Of a stretch of DNA of 64,000 nucleotides, positions 25,692-33,486 are shown piece after piece. Each line of letters opens with the position of its first letter. Positions within the stretch are counted from its first letter, which is position 1. The position numbers and the translations under genes are program-made. Source of the DNA: Lishizhenia tianjinensis (GTDB lineage Bacteria; Bacteroidota; Bacteroidia; Flavobacteriales_D; Crocinitomicaceae); NCBI RefSeq assembly GCF_900116425.1, contig NZ_FPAS01000001.1:1126085-1190084 (forward strand), read 5' to 3'. The notes beneath the pieces are model-generated. The model was not told the origin of the DNA. It worked only from the letters and a program-made list of their open reading frames with translations, and did no database searches.

Positions 25692-25724
25692 AAAAAAAGG
25701 GGTTAAACTTTTCAGCTTAACCCT
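25692..25724 (-). terminator. Terminator of the sulfur transport unit
   Basis: On the minus strand GGGTTAA and TTAACCC pair and lead into CTTTTTTTG. It lies about 20 bases past the stop at 25745. Confidence 0.8.
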
Positions 25725-25744
25725 CTCCTTTCACCCTCACTTAT

Positions 25745-26158
25745 CTAGTGCGGTAATTTGTTTCTGAACGCTCCATATAAAAAGGTTCCAAACACCGCAC
25801 TAATTATCACTATTCCTATAGAAGCCACACCTTGCCCTAATAAAACGAACATTGGCCCTGGACATGCACCTGTCATTGCCCAACCTAATCCAAACAAGGT
25901 TCCTCCAATTAAATATCTTGGAATACTTTTGTTTTTATCTGAGAAATTAATTTGCTCTCCTTTGATGGTCTTTCCTTCTTTTTTCTTGATCAATTGCACG
26001 GCTATCATCCCTAAAATTACTGCCGAACCTATCACTCCATACATGTGGAAAGATTCAAAACGGAACATCTCGTAAATACGGTACCACGAAACGATTTCCG
26101 CCTTACTCATTACTATTCCAAATATTACTCCTACTGCTAAATAAGCTACTCTCTTCAT
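25745..26158 (-). CDS. YeeE/YedE-family sulfur transport protein, half-size (DUF6691)
   Basis: A 137-residue membrane protein with about four helices and the YeeE/YedE signature GGTLFGLGWAMTGACPGP, whose cysteine lies in the proposed sulfur relay path. This half-size form normally works with a second YeeE-like subunit, here the protein at 27490-28047. It is the last gene of the unit led by 28047 and follows the porin gene by 1 base. Expected cargo is thiosulfate or another reduced sulfur ion; that is inference from the family. Confidence 0.85.
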   Translation of the reverse strand: MKRVAYLAVGVIFGIVMSKAEIVSWYRIYEMFRFESFHMYGVIGSAVILGMIAVQLIKKKEGKTIKGEQINFSDKNKSIPRYLIGGTLFGLGWAMTGACPGPMFVLLGQGVASIGIVIISAVFGTFLYGAFRNKLPH

Positions 26159-26159
26159 C

Positions 26160-27485
26160 TTAAAAATTAAAATTCATTATTAAATTAAGGTGGTGATAAT
26201 TGGTTCTGTTCACCACGTTTGCATAATCAGGAATACTTCCTCCTGTATGCTTCATCACGTATAAAAAACGTACATCTAAACCTTCTAAGGCATGGTGAAA
26301 ATGACGCGTAATGTCAATGTTCACCTGATCATTCGACAATTCCATGTATCTGTTATTGTCAAAATCATTGGAACTTTCTAGGTGCACGTAAGACATTTTC
26401 ATATCCCAATTACACAGTTCCTTTTTTAAGGTTAGTCCAACCGCCGAGGCATCTGCCAAACCTTCTAACCAATTACGTGTAATACTGGTGTAGAAAGGAT
26501 CAACTCCCAATTCTCTTGGGAAGATATATTGTCCGCCCTCCGGTATATAACTCGCCATAAGGTCTAACTCAAAGCTATTAAATTCACCAGCGAGCTGAGC
26601 AGAAAAAACATGTGTCAACTCTCCACTTTTAAAGTACTCCTCATTGTAAGTATTGGCTCTGGTTTGTGTACTAAACTGATTGAGGTACATGAACTTTGCA
26701 GTATAATGTTCTGCAATTTCCTGACTCACATTCAACTGCGCAGTATTCATTAAGTTATCGAAGTAATAATCCCAAAACTCGATTTTTGTACCCTTTGCCA
26801 GTTTGCCCTTGTACCCTGCCATGGTTAAAAATTTTGTATCTAAATGACCGTGATAATGCAACTTGTGTCCGTGCTCATCATAACCATTGTTATAAATACC
26901 TATGGCTTCATGTAAATTAAACCATTCTACCGTAGACCTTGGCGTTGCTTTAGAAATATGATAGAACGAAAGCTCATGCTTCTTTTTCACCGTAAAACTG
27001 CTTGATATCCCAGAGAACATCTTGGGCTTCATTCTACCATCGTGTTTGTTCACAATAGGAGATTTCACCTCCATTTTACCGAACCTCAAGTTCATAAACT
27101 TGTAGTGATAGTTAAAGTATAACTCTTCCAACCTATCCAACTCATTGTAATTCGAAGGATTTTCTAAATCATACAACTGTCTTTCAAACCTAGCTGTTGA
27201 AATATCATTCGAAAATACACGGTGAATAAACATCCCTTTGAGTCCCATAGAAAAACCATAAAACTCCGCGGTTTCGTAGTGTAGAGAAGCTCCGATTGCT
27301 TGTGTGTAAAAATCAGCACCAGACCCTGCATTTACAGTCATCATGGTGTAGTCTCTAATCTGACCTTTCAAATGACCGTGGTGGAAAGCCTCTAACATAT
27401 TATGCTCAACAGTCACGGTGTCATGCTCAGTTGCCCAAGCCCCCAATCCTACTAAACAAACTATTGTAAAAACTAATCCTCTCAT
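26160..27485 (-). CDS. Outer-membrane porin-like protein of the sulfur cluster
   Basis: A 441-residue protein with a signal peptide (LGAWA, about residue 18) and many alternating aromatic/polar strands ending in LNLIMNFNF, a typical outer-membrane C-terminus. The pattern fits an OprD/OprB-like porin. The N-terminus is rich in histidine (EAFHHGHLKG, and YDEHGHKLHYHGHLD near residue 200), which may bind metal. It sits between two YeeE/YedE genes (gaps of 4 and 1 bases), so it probably lets the same sulfur ion across the outer membrane. Confidence 0.7.
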   Translation of the reverse strand: MRGLVFTIVCLVGLGAWATEHDTVTVEHNMLEAFHHGHLKGQIRDYTMMTVNAGSGADFYTQAIGASLHYETAEFYGFSMGLKGMFIHRVFSNDISTARFERQLYDLENPSNYNELDRLEELYFNYHYKFMNLRFGKMEVKSPIVNKHDGRMKPKMFSGISSSFTVKKKHELSFYHISKATPRSTVEWFNLHEAIGIYNNGYDEHGHKLHYHGHLDTKFLTMAGYKGKLAKGTKIEFWDYYFDNLMNTAQLNVSQEIAEHYTAKFMYLNQFSTQTRANTYNEEYFKSGELTHVFSAQLAGEFNSFELDLMASYIPEGGQYIFPRELGVDPFYTSITRNWLEGLADASAVGLTLKKELCNWDMKMSYVHLESSNDFDNNRYMELSNDQVNIDITRHFHHALEGLDVRFLYVMKHTGGSIPDYANVVNRTNYHHLNLIMNFNF

Positions 27486-27489
27486 TTTC

Positions 27490-28047
27490 TTACAGAATAA
27501 ATGGTAAGATCAAGTGGGTCATAATCAATCCTCCAATGAAGAATCCTACAACCGCGATTAAAGAAGGTAACTGTAGGTTACTCAATCCTGAAATGGCGTG
27601 ACCAGATGTACAACCTCCAGCGTAACGCGTTCCAAAACCGATTAACAAACCTCCAACGATTAAGAAGATCCATCCCTCAAAGGAACTCAAAGCTTCAGCT
27701 CCGAAAATTTTGTCTGGTAAAAAAGTAGACCCAGGGTTCTCAACTCCCAACTCTTGTAGGGCAGCTTGTGTTGACTCGCTGATAGCAACACTTTCATGTG
27801 GTGTTAAGTAATTAACGGCAATAAATCCTCCTATTGCTCCACCAACGATGAACAACAAGTTCCAACTTTGTTTTTTCCAATCAAAATTGAAAAAATCTAC
27901 CCAGCGTCCTGCTCCTGCTATAGAACACATAGATCTTAAGTTTGCAGAAACTCCGAACGACTTCCCTGCGTAAATCAATAACAACATAACCCCAGTAATC
28001 ATGGGTCCTGCCACGTACCATGGCCAAGGCTCATAAATCCAACTCAT
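27490..28047 (-). CDS. YeeE/YedE-family sulfur transport protein
   Basis: A 185-residue membrane protein with about five helices and the signature GFGTRYAGGCTSGHAISGLSNLQLPS, the second conserved cysteine motif of YeeE/YedE. It is complementary to the half-size protein at 25745-26158. The frame is open further upstream, but the -7 box at 28073-28080 fixes the start at the ATG at 28047. It is the first gene of the three-gene unit and carries a Crp/Fnr-type box in its promoter. Confidence 0.85.
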   Translation of the reverse strand: MSWIYEPWPWYVAGPMITGVMLLLIYAGKSFGVSANLRSMCSIAGAGRWVDFFNFDWKKQSWNLLFIVGGAIGGFIAVNYLTPHESVAISESTQAALQELGVENPGSTFLPDKIFGAEALSSFEGWIFLIVGGLLIGFGTRYAGGCTSGHAISGLSNLQLPSLIAVVGFFIGGLIMTHLILPFIL

Positions 28048-28072
28048 AACAACATTTATTTTTTTAGTGGTA

Positions 28073-28080
28073 CAAAAATA
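28073..28080 (-). promoter_or_regulatory. Promoter -7 box of the yeeE-porin-yeeE unit
   Basis: TATTTTTG on the minus strand. The Crp/Fnr-type box begins 22 bases upstream. Confidence 0.75.
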
Positions 28081-28102
28081 CCTACACCTAAATCTTCTAT
28101 CA

Positions 28103-28116
28103 GTAACCAAAGTCAC
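28103..28116 (-). promoter_or_regulatory. Crp/Fnr-type box upstream of yeeE
   Basis: GTGACTTTGGTTAC on the minus strand, a 5-4-5 inverted repeat. Its distance to the -7 box is exactly 22 bases, as at the other three sites (30503, 31368, 34167). Confidence 0.75.
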
Positions 28117-28172
28117 ACCCAATGATAAAAGTTGGAATTAGCCATGATAATTGTCACCCAAACACCAACGCA

Positions 28173-28200
28173 CAAAAAAAGGATGCCCTAAGACATCCTT
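28173..28200 (-). terminator. Terminator after the rhodanese unit
   Basis: AAGGATG and CATCCTT pair around an 8-base loop, followed on the minus strand by CTTTTTTTG. It lies 21 bases past the stop at 28221. Confidence 0.8.
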
Positions 28201-28220
28201 CCACTAAACACACTATATAA

Positions 28221-28451
28221 TCAATCTTTTTTCAACCATAAAATCCCCGAAAGCAGTAGTAAAACCCATGGTGCTCCGTGCATTAGCACATCAAACCAAT
28301 CTTGTGGGCCCATACCAACGGCTCCACCTGCTATCCATTTTATTTTTCCCCAAATATGTGGTTCTGGAGAAAATGGGGCCAAGCCCAAGGTCAGCGAAGC
28401 TATCAGCCAAAGCTTCCAATTCTCTTTGAGTTGTTTGAGATATTGATTCAT
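28221..28451 (-). CDS. Small membrane protein of the sulfur cluster
   Basis: A 76-residue protein with two hydrophobic helices (WLIASLTLGLAPF and WVLLLLSGILWL) joined by a loop EPHIWGKIKWIAGGAVGMGPQDWFD. Similar small Bacteroidota proteins next to rhodanese genes are often labelled RND transporter, which its size does not justify. It starts 2 bases after the rhodanese stop, so the pair is co-expressed. It might tether the rhodanese or pass sulfur to YeeE; this is only inferred from context. Confidence 0.65.
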   Translation of the reverse strand: MNQYLKQLKENWKLWLIASLTLGLAPFSPEPHIWGKIKWIAGGAVGMGPQDWFDVLMHGAPWVLLLLSGILWLKKD

Positions 28452-28453
28452 CC

Positions 28454-28765
28454 TTAAGGCATTACAGTTTCGTAAGGCCACGCCATCATTCCACCGGCCA
28501 TATTAATTGCATTCAAACCTTTGGTTTCCATCAACATACACGCTTGTCCAGAACGGTTACCCGACCTACAGTAGACGTAGTAATTTTTACTTTTATCAAG
28601 GCTATCAATCCCCTGAATAAAAGCGGCTGTATCCATCAAGTTCATTTGAATTGCACCTTCTACGATACCCTCCATACATTCTCCCGGAGATCTAACATCT
28701 AAAATTACTGCATGCTCATCTTGCGCAGCTGCCTCTCTCCATTCGTTTACACTTAAATTTTTCAT
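28454..28765 (-). CDS. Single-domain rhodanese (sulfurtransferase)
   Basis: A 103-residue rhodanese with the active-site loop YCRSGNRSG (catalytic Cys about residue 66) and the LDVRSPGE motif. No signal peptide is seen from the ATG at 28765 (MKNLSVNEWREA), so it works in the cytoplasm, probably taking persulfide sulfur. The six-residue active loop CRSGNR matches sulfur-transfer rhodaneses rather than arsenate- or phosphatase-like relatives. It lies next to the persulfide dioxygenase gene, separated by GGATAG element copy 6. Confidence 0.85.
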   Translation of the reverse strand: MKNLSVNEWREAAAQDEHAVILDVRSPGECMEGIVEGAIQMNLMDTAAFIQGIDSLDKSKNYYVYCRSGNRSGQACMLMETKGLNAINMAGGMMAWPYETVMP

Positions 28766-28807
28766 TTTCTTATTTCTTTTATTTGGAAAATCCACCTTCC
28801 CAAGCAA

Positions 28808-29015
28808 CTTGGTTAGCTGGCGGGTCTTCCGCTGTAGTTTTTAATCTCTTGCTTGTACAACATCGGCAGTAAAAGGGCTTCTTTCCGTCGCCCTCTTTCT
28901 ACCGTGTTTATACTAAGCAACATATTTAAAAAGCTGTCGCTCCACCCCCTATTTTGAATTTTACCTCGATATATTTTAACCACTAATACTACGAGGGCAA
29001 AGGCATCCAGCTTAA
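28808..29015 (-). repeat. GGATAG element, copy 6
   Basis: Fills the gap after the persulfide dioxygenase gene. Read on the minus strand it has a GTGGAGCGACAGC left motif, an outer stem (TTGCTT/AAGCAA with GTA/TAC and AACA/TGTT), an inner stem (GGTAG/CTGCC and GGG/CCC), the loop CGAC-GGAAA-GAAG (28878-28890) and a right end ACTACAGCGGAAG. The frame of the upstream gene stays open for about 70 codons after its stop, but codon use is unlike the neighbours, so I read the stretch as structural, not coding. Confidence 0.65.
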
Positions 29016-29019
29016 TTTC

Positions 29020-30426
29020 TTATAGAGTTGAAGGACAAACGAATTCTGACACTTCTACACCTGCTTCTTTGATAGCTGCAAATCCTCCTTGCACATCTAT
29101 GATATTGTGAATACCTCTTGATTTCAAGATAGAAGCTGCAATCATAGAACGGTATCCTCCTGCACAGTGAATGTAGTGGGTTCCACCTTCAAACTCTCCT
29201 AAGTAATCGTTCAAATTATCTAAAGGCGTGTTGGCTGCATCTAGTACGTGTTCAGATAAGTACTCAGAGTTCTTTCTCACGTCTTTCACCATTACATCTC
29301 CTGCTTTCAAAATTTCATCAAAAGTTTGTGCGGTAATTCCTTCCACGCTGTCTGTTGCAAATCCTGCAGCAGCCCATGCTTCTACTCCACCGTCAACGTA
29401 TCCTAAAATGTTATCAAATCCTACACGAGAAAGTCTTGTAATTGTTTCTTCCAATCTTGCTGGATCAACCACTAAAACCATTGGCTGTTTCACATCTTTG
29501 ATCAAAGCTCCAACCCACGGTGCAAATCCACCGTCAATTCCAATAAAGATAGATTTTGGGATGTGTGCTTTTCCGAAGTCGTTTTGGTGTCTAACATCCA
29601 ATACTAAAGCTCCTGTATTCTCAACTATATTTTCTAAATCCTCTACTTTAATTGCAGTTTTACCTCTGTTAATAACCTCTTCTACATCTTGGTAACCCTC
29701 TTTGTTCATTTGAACGTTTAAAGGGAAGTACGCTGGAGGTGTAGCTAATCCATCCGTAACTTCTTTGATGAATTCCTCTTTGGTCATATCCGCTCTTAAC
29801 GCGTAGTTTGTTGCTTTTTGATCTCCGATAGAACCAACCGTTTCTTTACTCATGTTTTTACCACAAGCCGAACCTGCTCCGTGACCAGGGTATACGATTA
29901 CATCGTCTGCCAATGTCATGATTTTCGTTCTTAAGCTATCGAATAAAGTACCTGCTAATTCTTCTTGGGTCATAGAAGCTGCTTTCTGTGCCAAATCTGG
30001 TCTACCCACATCTCCTAAGAATAAAGTATCTCCACTAAACAAAGCGTGGTCTTTTCCATTTTCGTCTATCAACAAGTAACTTACTGATTCCATGGTGTGA
30101 CCTGGTGTGTGCAACACTTTAATTTTCACATCACCTAATTCAAAGATTTGCTCGTCTTCAGCGATGATACAATCGAATTTTGGATTCGCATTTGGTCCGT
30201 AGATAATCGGTGCTCCTGTTTTTTCTGATAAAGTAACGTGACCACTTACGAAATCTGCGTGAAAATGCGTTTCAAAGATATACTTGATTTTAGCCTCATT
30301 TTTAGCTGCTTCGTCGATGTAGTCTTGCACCTCTCTTAAAGGGTCAATAATTGCTACTTCTCCTTTGCTTTCAATGTAGTATGCACCTTGTGCTAAACAT
30401 CCTGTATAAATCTGCTTAATTTCCAT
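29020..30426 (-). CDS. Persulfide dioxygenase-rhodanese fusion (MBL fold)
   Basis: A 468-residue cytoplasmic enzyme. The N-terminal metallo-beta-lactamase domain (1-245) has the ETHE1-type iron ligands: THFHAD (His54, His56, Asp58), His110, Asp133 and His182 in YPGHG. Two rhodanese domains follow. The first (about 265-355) has VVDPAR in place of the active cysteine and must be inactive; the second (about 370-460) has YIHCAGGYRS with Cys421. The fusion should oxidise glutathione- or other low-molecular-weight persulfide to sulfite and move sulfane sulfur. Its promoter has a Crp/Fnr-type box. Confidence 0.88.
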   Translation of the reverse strand: MEIKQIYTGCLAQGAYYIESKGEVAIIDPLREVQDYIDEAAKNEAKIKYIFETHFHADFVSGHVTLSEKTGAPIIYGPNANPKFDCIIAEDEQIFELGDVKIKVLHTPGHTMESVSYLLIDENGKDHALFSGDTLFLGDVGRPDLAQKAASMTQEELAGTLFDSLRTKIMTLADDVIVYPGHGAGSACGKNMSKETVGSIGDQKATNYALRADMTKEEFIKEVTDGLATPPAYFPLNVQMNKEGYQDVEEVINRGKTAIKVEDLENIVENTGALVLDVRHQNDFGKAHIPKSIFIGIDGGFAPWVGALIKDVKQPMVLVVDPARLEETITRLSRVGFDNILGYVDGGVEAWAAAGFATDSVEGITAQTFDEILKAGDVMVKDVRKNSEYLSEHVLDAANTPLDNLNDYLGEFEGGTHYIHCAGGYRSMIAASILKSRGIHNIIDVQGGFAAIKEAGVEVSEFVCPSTL

Positions 30427-30472
30427 TTTTTTATTTTTTAAAAGTTATTTTTTGATTTTTATTTTCTTACAA

Positions 30473-30480
30473 CAAAGATA
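30473..30480 (-). promoter_or_regulatory. Promoter -7 box of the persulfide dioxygenase gene
   Basis: TATCTTTG on the minus strand, 46 bases before the start codon. The Crp/Fnr-type box begins 22 bases upstream. Confidence 0.75.
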
Positions 30481-30502
30481 GATGATAGGCCTCTCTGCCA
30501 CA

Positions 30503-30516
30503 GCCACTTTTGTTAC
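30503..30516 (-). promoter_or_regulatory. Crp/Fnr-type box upstream of the persulfide dioxygenase gene
   Basis: GTAACAAAAGTGGC on the minus strand. It overlaps the last four bases of the tauE gene. The surrounding GCTGTGTAACAA...CTGTGG...CAGAGA is shared with the tauE promoter. Confidence 0.7.
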
Positions 30517-31316
30517 ACAGCAAACACTGTTTCTTTCAAGATAATATAGATTCCCATCAATAAAACGAACCATCCGAAAGCCTTCTTCAATTTAGAACCA
30601 TCTATGAACTTATTCAAATAAATTCCTAAGAAAATTCCGACTACTGCCAAGGCTGAGAAAGATCCTAAGAAGGTCCAATCGATGTCTACGTTTCCAAGGT
30701 CACCCAAAAATCCTATTAAAGATTTTACCGCAATGATCATCAGTGATGTTGCCACTGCTTTTTTCATCGGTAATTTTGCCAACAATACTAAAGCTGGGAT
30801 AATTAAGAAACCACCTCCGGCTCCAACAATTCCGGTTACTACTCCAACTACAGATCCTTCCAATAAAATCATGGGGTAATTGTATTTCACTTCTGTTTCT
30901 TCTCCACTGTCTTTCCTACCTCTAATCATTGCGATTGCCGCTGCTAACATGATAATAGCAAAGAAGACCATAATGGCGATGTTTTTGGTAAACTCAAAGC
31001 CTCCTACCGTAAACAAATGCTCGGGTATAGCTGGTATTAAAAATTTTCGGGTTAAGAACACCGCAAGCAATGCTGGAATTGCGAAAACAACACCTGTTTT
31101 AAAATCAACCATGCCTTTTTGTGCATTTCTTATCGCTCCTACTAAAGCAGATAGACCTACTATAAACAACGAATACGCCGTAGCTCTTACTGGGTCTTCT
31201 TCCAATACGTACACTAAAATCGGCACGGTTAAGATGGATCCACCTCCACCTATTAATCCTAATACTAATCCTATCAATAAGGCTCCTGCAAAACCTAAAA
31301 TCTCCATTAATTCCAT
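30513..31316 (-). CDS. TauE/SafE-family sulfite/organosulfonate exporter
   Basis: A 267-residue membrane protein with eight hydrophobic helices in two halves. Each half carries the family glycine-rich motif (LIGLVLGLIGGGGSILTVPILVY and VVGVVTGIVGAGGGFLIIPALVLL-type segments). The likely job is to export sulfite made by the neighbouring persulfide dioxygenase, avoiding sulfite toxicity. The start at 31316 is set by the -7 box at 31338-31345; the open frame upstream of that is not translated. It has its own Crp/Fnr-type box. Confidence 0.85.
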   Translation of the reverse strand: MELMEILGFAGALLIGLVLGLIGGGGSILTVPILVYVLEEDPVRATAYSLFIVGLSALVGAIRNAQKGMVDFKTGVVFAIPALLAVFLTRKFLIPAIPEHLFTVGGFEFTKNIAIMVFFAIIMLAAAIAMIRGRKDSGEETEVKYNYPMILLEGSVVGVVTGIVGAGGGFLIIPALVLLAKLPMKKAVATSLMIIAVKSLIGFLGDLGNVDIDWTFLGSFSALAVVGIFLGIYLNKFIDGSKLKKAFGWFVLLMGIYIILKETVFAV

Positions 31317-31337
31317 TTGTACAATTTTATTTGGGTA

Positions 31338-31345
31338 CAAAGGTA
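31338..31345 (-). promoter_or_regulatory. Promoter -7 box of the tauE-like gene
   Basis: TACCTTTG on the minus strand. The Crp/Fnr-type box begins 22 bases upstream. Confidence 0.75.
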
Positions 31346-31367
31346 GAGTCGTTCTCTGCCAACCACA

Positions 31368-31381
31368 GTTACTATTGTTAC
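31368..31381 (-). promoter_or_regulatory. Crp/Fnr-type box upstream of the tauE-like gene
   Basis: GTAACAATAGTAAC on the minus strand, same spacing to its -7 box as the other three sites. Confidence 0.75.
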
Positions 31382-31515
31382 ACAGCACCAACACCAAGCA
31401 AAACAACTCGAGTTAACTCCCTGTTTTGAAGAAAGATTGAACGGATAAAAAGCCGCAAAACTTCCCTCCACTTCCTAAAAACAACAGAAAAATCAAATTG
31501 TCTCAATTGAAGCAC

Positions 31516-31523
31516 TATCTTTG
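31516..31523 (+). promoter_or_regulatory. Promoter -7 box for thioredoxin-like gene 1
   Basis: TATCTTTG, 28 bases before the ATG at 31551. No Crp/Fnr-type box is found at the expected distance, so this gene is probably outside that regulon. Confidence 0.65.
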
Positions 31524-31550
31524 CCAGCCATCACAAAATCACATCTAAAA

Positions 31551-32108
31551 ATGAAATCATCTTGGGTTAAATTACTTCTAGAAACTATCGTTGTTGCACT
31601 TATAATGTTCTTTATCTTTCACCCTAGAGGCGTTAAGGCCGATGATCGAATTATCTCGGAGGAAAACATTCATTCTATAATTGATAAAAAACTCAACCTT
31701 GTATACATTTTTACCGATTGGTGTGGTGCCTGTAGAGAAACATTGCATGACTTTTACGGAAGTAAAGCTCTTAAAAACAAGGACCTAGATGTCAACATCA
31801 TTCTTATTGGAGCAAATCACGCTAAAAAGGATGAATACCTTGAGCTTAAGGAAGCTTCCGAGATAGACCTTCCTATTTACCTCCTTGAAAACACTGATTT
31901 ACTTTCTCTAAAAGCGATTACAGATCACCCTAGAATTGAAAATTTTATAAAAAGTAACTTCACGAATTACGGTGAACTGAATTTCAACGGGGTGCCCATC
32001 ACTTTTTACGCAGATGAAAACTTAACTATTATCGGACAAGGAGCTAGAACGTACAATACTTTAATGCAGGATGTAAAAAGGTTCAAAAATTCCTTTGATT
32101 TAGAATAA
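31551..32108 (+). CDS. Membrane-anchored thioredoxin-like protein with CxxC
   Basis: A 185-residue protein with an N-terminal hydrophobic helix (residues 8-23) and a periplasmic thioredoxin-like domain. The motif FTDWCGACRETLHDFYG places the redox cysteines at 58 and 61, and VPITFYADENL is the cis-Pro region. It lies on the opposite strand within the sulfur island, so a role in thiol or persulfide handling is plausible but not shown. A diverged paralog follows at 32934-33476. The in-frame TTG at 31521 is inside the promoter and is rejected as a start. Confidence 0.7.
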   Translation: MKSSWVKLLLETIVVALIMFFIFHPRGVKADDRIISEENIHSIIDKKLNLVYIFTDWCGACRETLHDFYGSKALKNKDLDVNIILIGANHAKKDEYLELKEASEIDLPIYLLENTDLLSLKAITDHPRIENFIKSNFTNYGELNFNGVPITFYADENLTIIGQGARTYNTLMQDVKRFKNSFDLE

Positions 32109-32109
32109 C

Positions 32110-32145
32110 AAAAAAAGCTGCTCAATTTAATGAACAGCCTTTTTT
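32110..32145. terminator. Bidirectional terminator between convergent genes
   Basis: AAAAAAGCTG and CAGCCTTTTTT pair around a 14-base loop, with A-run and T-run at the two sides. It would serve both the thioredoxin-like gene and the lipoprotein gene. Confidence 0.7.
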
Positions 32146-32160
32146 CAATGTATTTATTTC

Positions 32161-32811
32161 TTACTTCGCTATGGAATACTCCTTCAATTTTCTTACGCGA
32201 TAACTACAGGTATTCTCAAGCTCCACGATATATCCATATTCCATCCAAACTTTGCCTACTCCTTTGGTATAATAGGTATTTAAAGCTACGGATTGACCGC
32301 CACAAGCGTTAAAAGTAGTACCGTCTAAATAACTGTATTTAGCCTCTATATGAACCGTTTCAAAAGCACCTGCTTGTGTACTTAAATCTTGGTCTACACT
32401 TGCAACCTTTACTTCTTCATTTATTAAACCAGAAATTTCTCGACTACTAAACACCTCTCCTACTTTATTCATAGAGAAATTCACCTTTCCATGTTGGTCA
32501 ATAACATATCCATTCGAATCTCTAAGATACAGGTTGAAATAAGGATTAAAACTTCGGTAAAACACAGCGTACTCCTTTCCTTCTATCACTTCCGTTCCCA
32601 AACATTTGATGGTATCTAAAGTATTTAGAGAAGTTTCAACGCCGTTCCCGTCTACTTTATAATTGTCGTATACCCAATAAGAACCTGCTGTAGTAATGAG
32701 GTAATCCTTGGTACTCGGTTGTTCGAAGCTTGTTGAATTGCTTTCTTCTATTTCCTTCTTACAAGAAAATAGGGCTAAAGCGGCTAAAAAAAGGATGCTG
32801 TATAGTTTCAT
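32161..32811 (-). CDS. Lipoprotein of unknown function
   Basis: A 216-residue lipoprotein (signal MKLYSILFLAALALFSC, Cys17, followed by KKE). The mature part has an early YLITTAGSYWVYDNY segment and mostly beta-strand character. Two cysteines late in the sequence (FNACGG and ENTCSY) could form a disulfide. I do not recognise a characterised family; small Bacteroidota lipoproteins of this kind are common. It is convergent with thioredoxin-like gene 1 and divergent from gene 2. Confidence 0.6.
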   Translation of the reverse strand: MKLYSILFLAALALFSCKKEIEESNSTSFEQPSTKDYLITTAGSYWVYDNYKVDGNGVETSLNTLDTIKCLGTEVIEGKEYAVFYRSFNPYFNLYLRDSNGYVIDQHGKVNFSMNKVGEVFSSREISGLINEEVKVASVDQDLSTQAGAFETVHIEAKYSYLDGTTFNACGGQSVALNTYYTKGVGKVWMEYGYIVELENTCSYRVRKLKEYSIAK

Positions 32812-32933
32812 ACTCGTTAAGACAGTTTCATGTGCAATTTGTTACACCTAAAACTCAATAACTTTGAATTTATTTTATTTTTTTTCAGATAAACAGAAAC
32901 CTTGGATTATATTTAAGCTCTAAAACCACCACC

Positions 32934-33476
32934 ATGAAAGCACTATTTTACTTCCTTATTATATTGACTTCGTCTGTACTTTTGACATCTTTTCATTTAT
33001 CGAAAGACAAACCCAAAATAATAGAATCTGAGCTTACAAAAGAACTCTGTAAAGACGAAATCAACCTCGTTTACATTTTTTCGGACTGGTGTGTATACAG
33101 CAAAAAATACCTCAGAAATATTTATGGAAAGGCTATGCAAAATAGCGATTTAGACATCAACGTCATTCTTATTGGAATTGACAGTAGAAAAAGTAAAGAA
33201 TACCAAGCATTATTCGAAGCTTATAACATAGAATATCCGCTGTATGTATTAAATAACAAAACAGGTATATCTGTGGGCACATTTACTGATTATCCTAGAT
33301 TAAAACGCTTTGTTAAAAAGAACTTTTCCAACACAGATGATTTCAGCTACCATCACCTTCCTTTCACTTTTTATGCCGATGAAAATTTAAATGTAATTTC
33401 AGAAGCTGGCTATACCTTAGAACAAATTTCCCAAGAAGTAAAAGCTATAAGAGATTCTTTGAATTTAAAAAAGTGA
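32934..33476 (+). CDS. Thioredoxin-like protein, monothiol paralog
   Basis: A 180-residue paralog of 31551-32108 with the same order of motifs: VYIFSDWCVYSKKYLRNIYG, INVILIGID, FTDYPRLKRFVKKNF and LPFTFYADENL. The second redox cysteine is replaced by serine (Cys53, Ser56), so it cannot form the usual intramolecular disulfide. It may act as a monothiol exchange or persulfide carrier protein, or may simply have lost redox function. It has an N-terminal signal sequence or anchor (residues 3-20). Its stop lies 10 bases from the convergent end of the crp-like gene. Confidence 0.7.
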   Translation: MKALFYFLIILTSSVLLTSFHLSKDKPKIIESELTKELCKDEINLVYIFSDWCVYSKKYLRNIYGKAMQNSDLDINVILIGIDSRKSKEYQALFEAYNIEYPLYVLNNKTGISVGTFTDYPRLKRFVKKNFSNTDDFSYHHLPFTFYADENLNVISEAGYTLEQISQEVKAIRDSLNLKK

Positions 33477-33486
33477 TGGGTAGCTA

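Noticed and set aside
28221-28451. RND transporter label for the small membrane protein
   Set aside because: A 76-residue protein with two helices cannot be an RND pump; the label seems to be a common annotation carry-over.
28808-29019. C-terminal extension or separate small protein after the persulfide dioxygenase stop
   Set aside because: Codon use differs from neighbours and the stretch folds as copy 6 of the structured element.
29228-31416. Long plus-strand open frames (155 and 178 codons) across the persulfide dioxygenase and tauE region
   Set aside because: They lie antisense to genes with clear motifs, have no promoter or signal, and are rich in Ser/Thr/Pro as expected for the reverse complement of AT-rich genes.
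32825-32850. GTAACAAATTGCAC as a fifth Crp/Fnr box upstream of the lipoprotein gene
   Set aside because: The second half (TGCAC) breaks the GTnRC pattern, and there is no -7 box at the 22-base distance.
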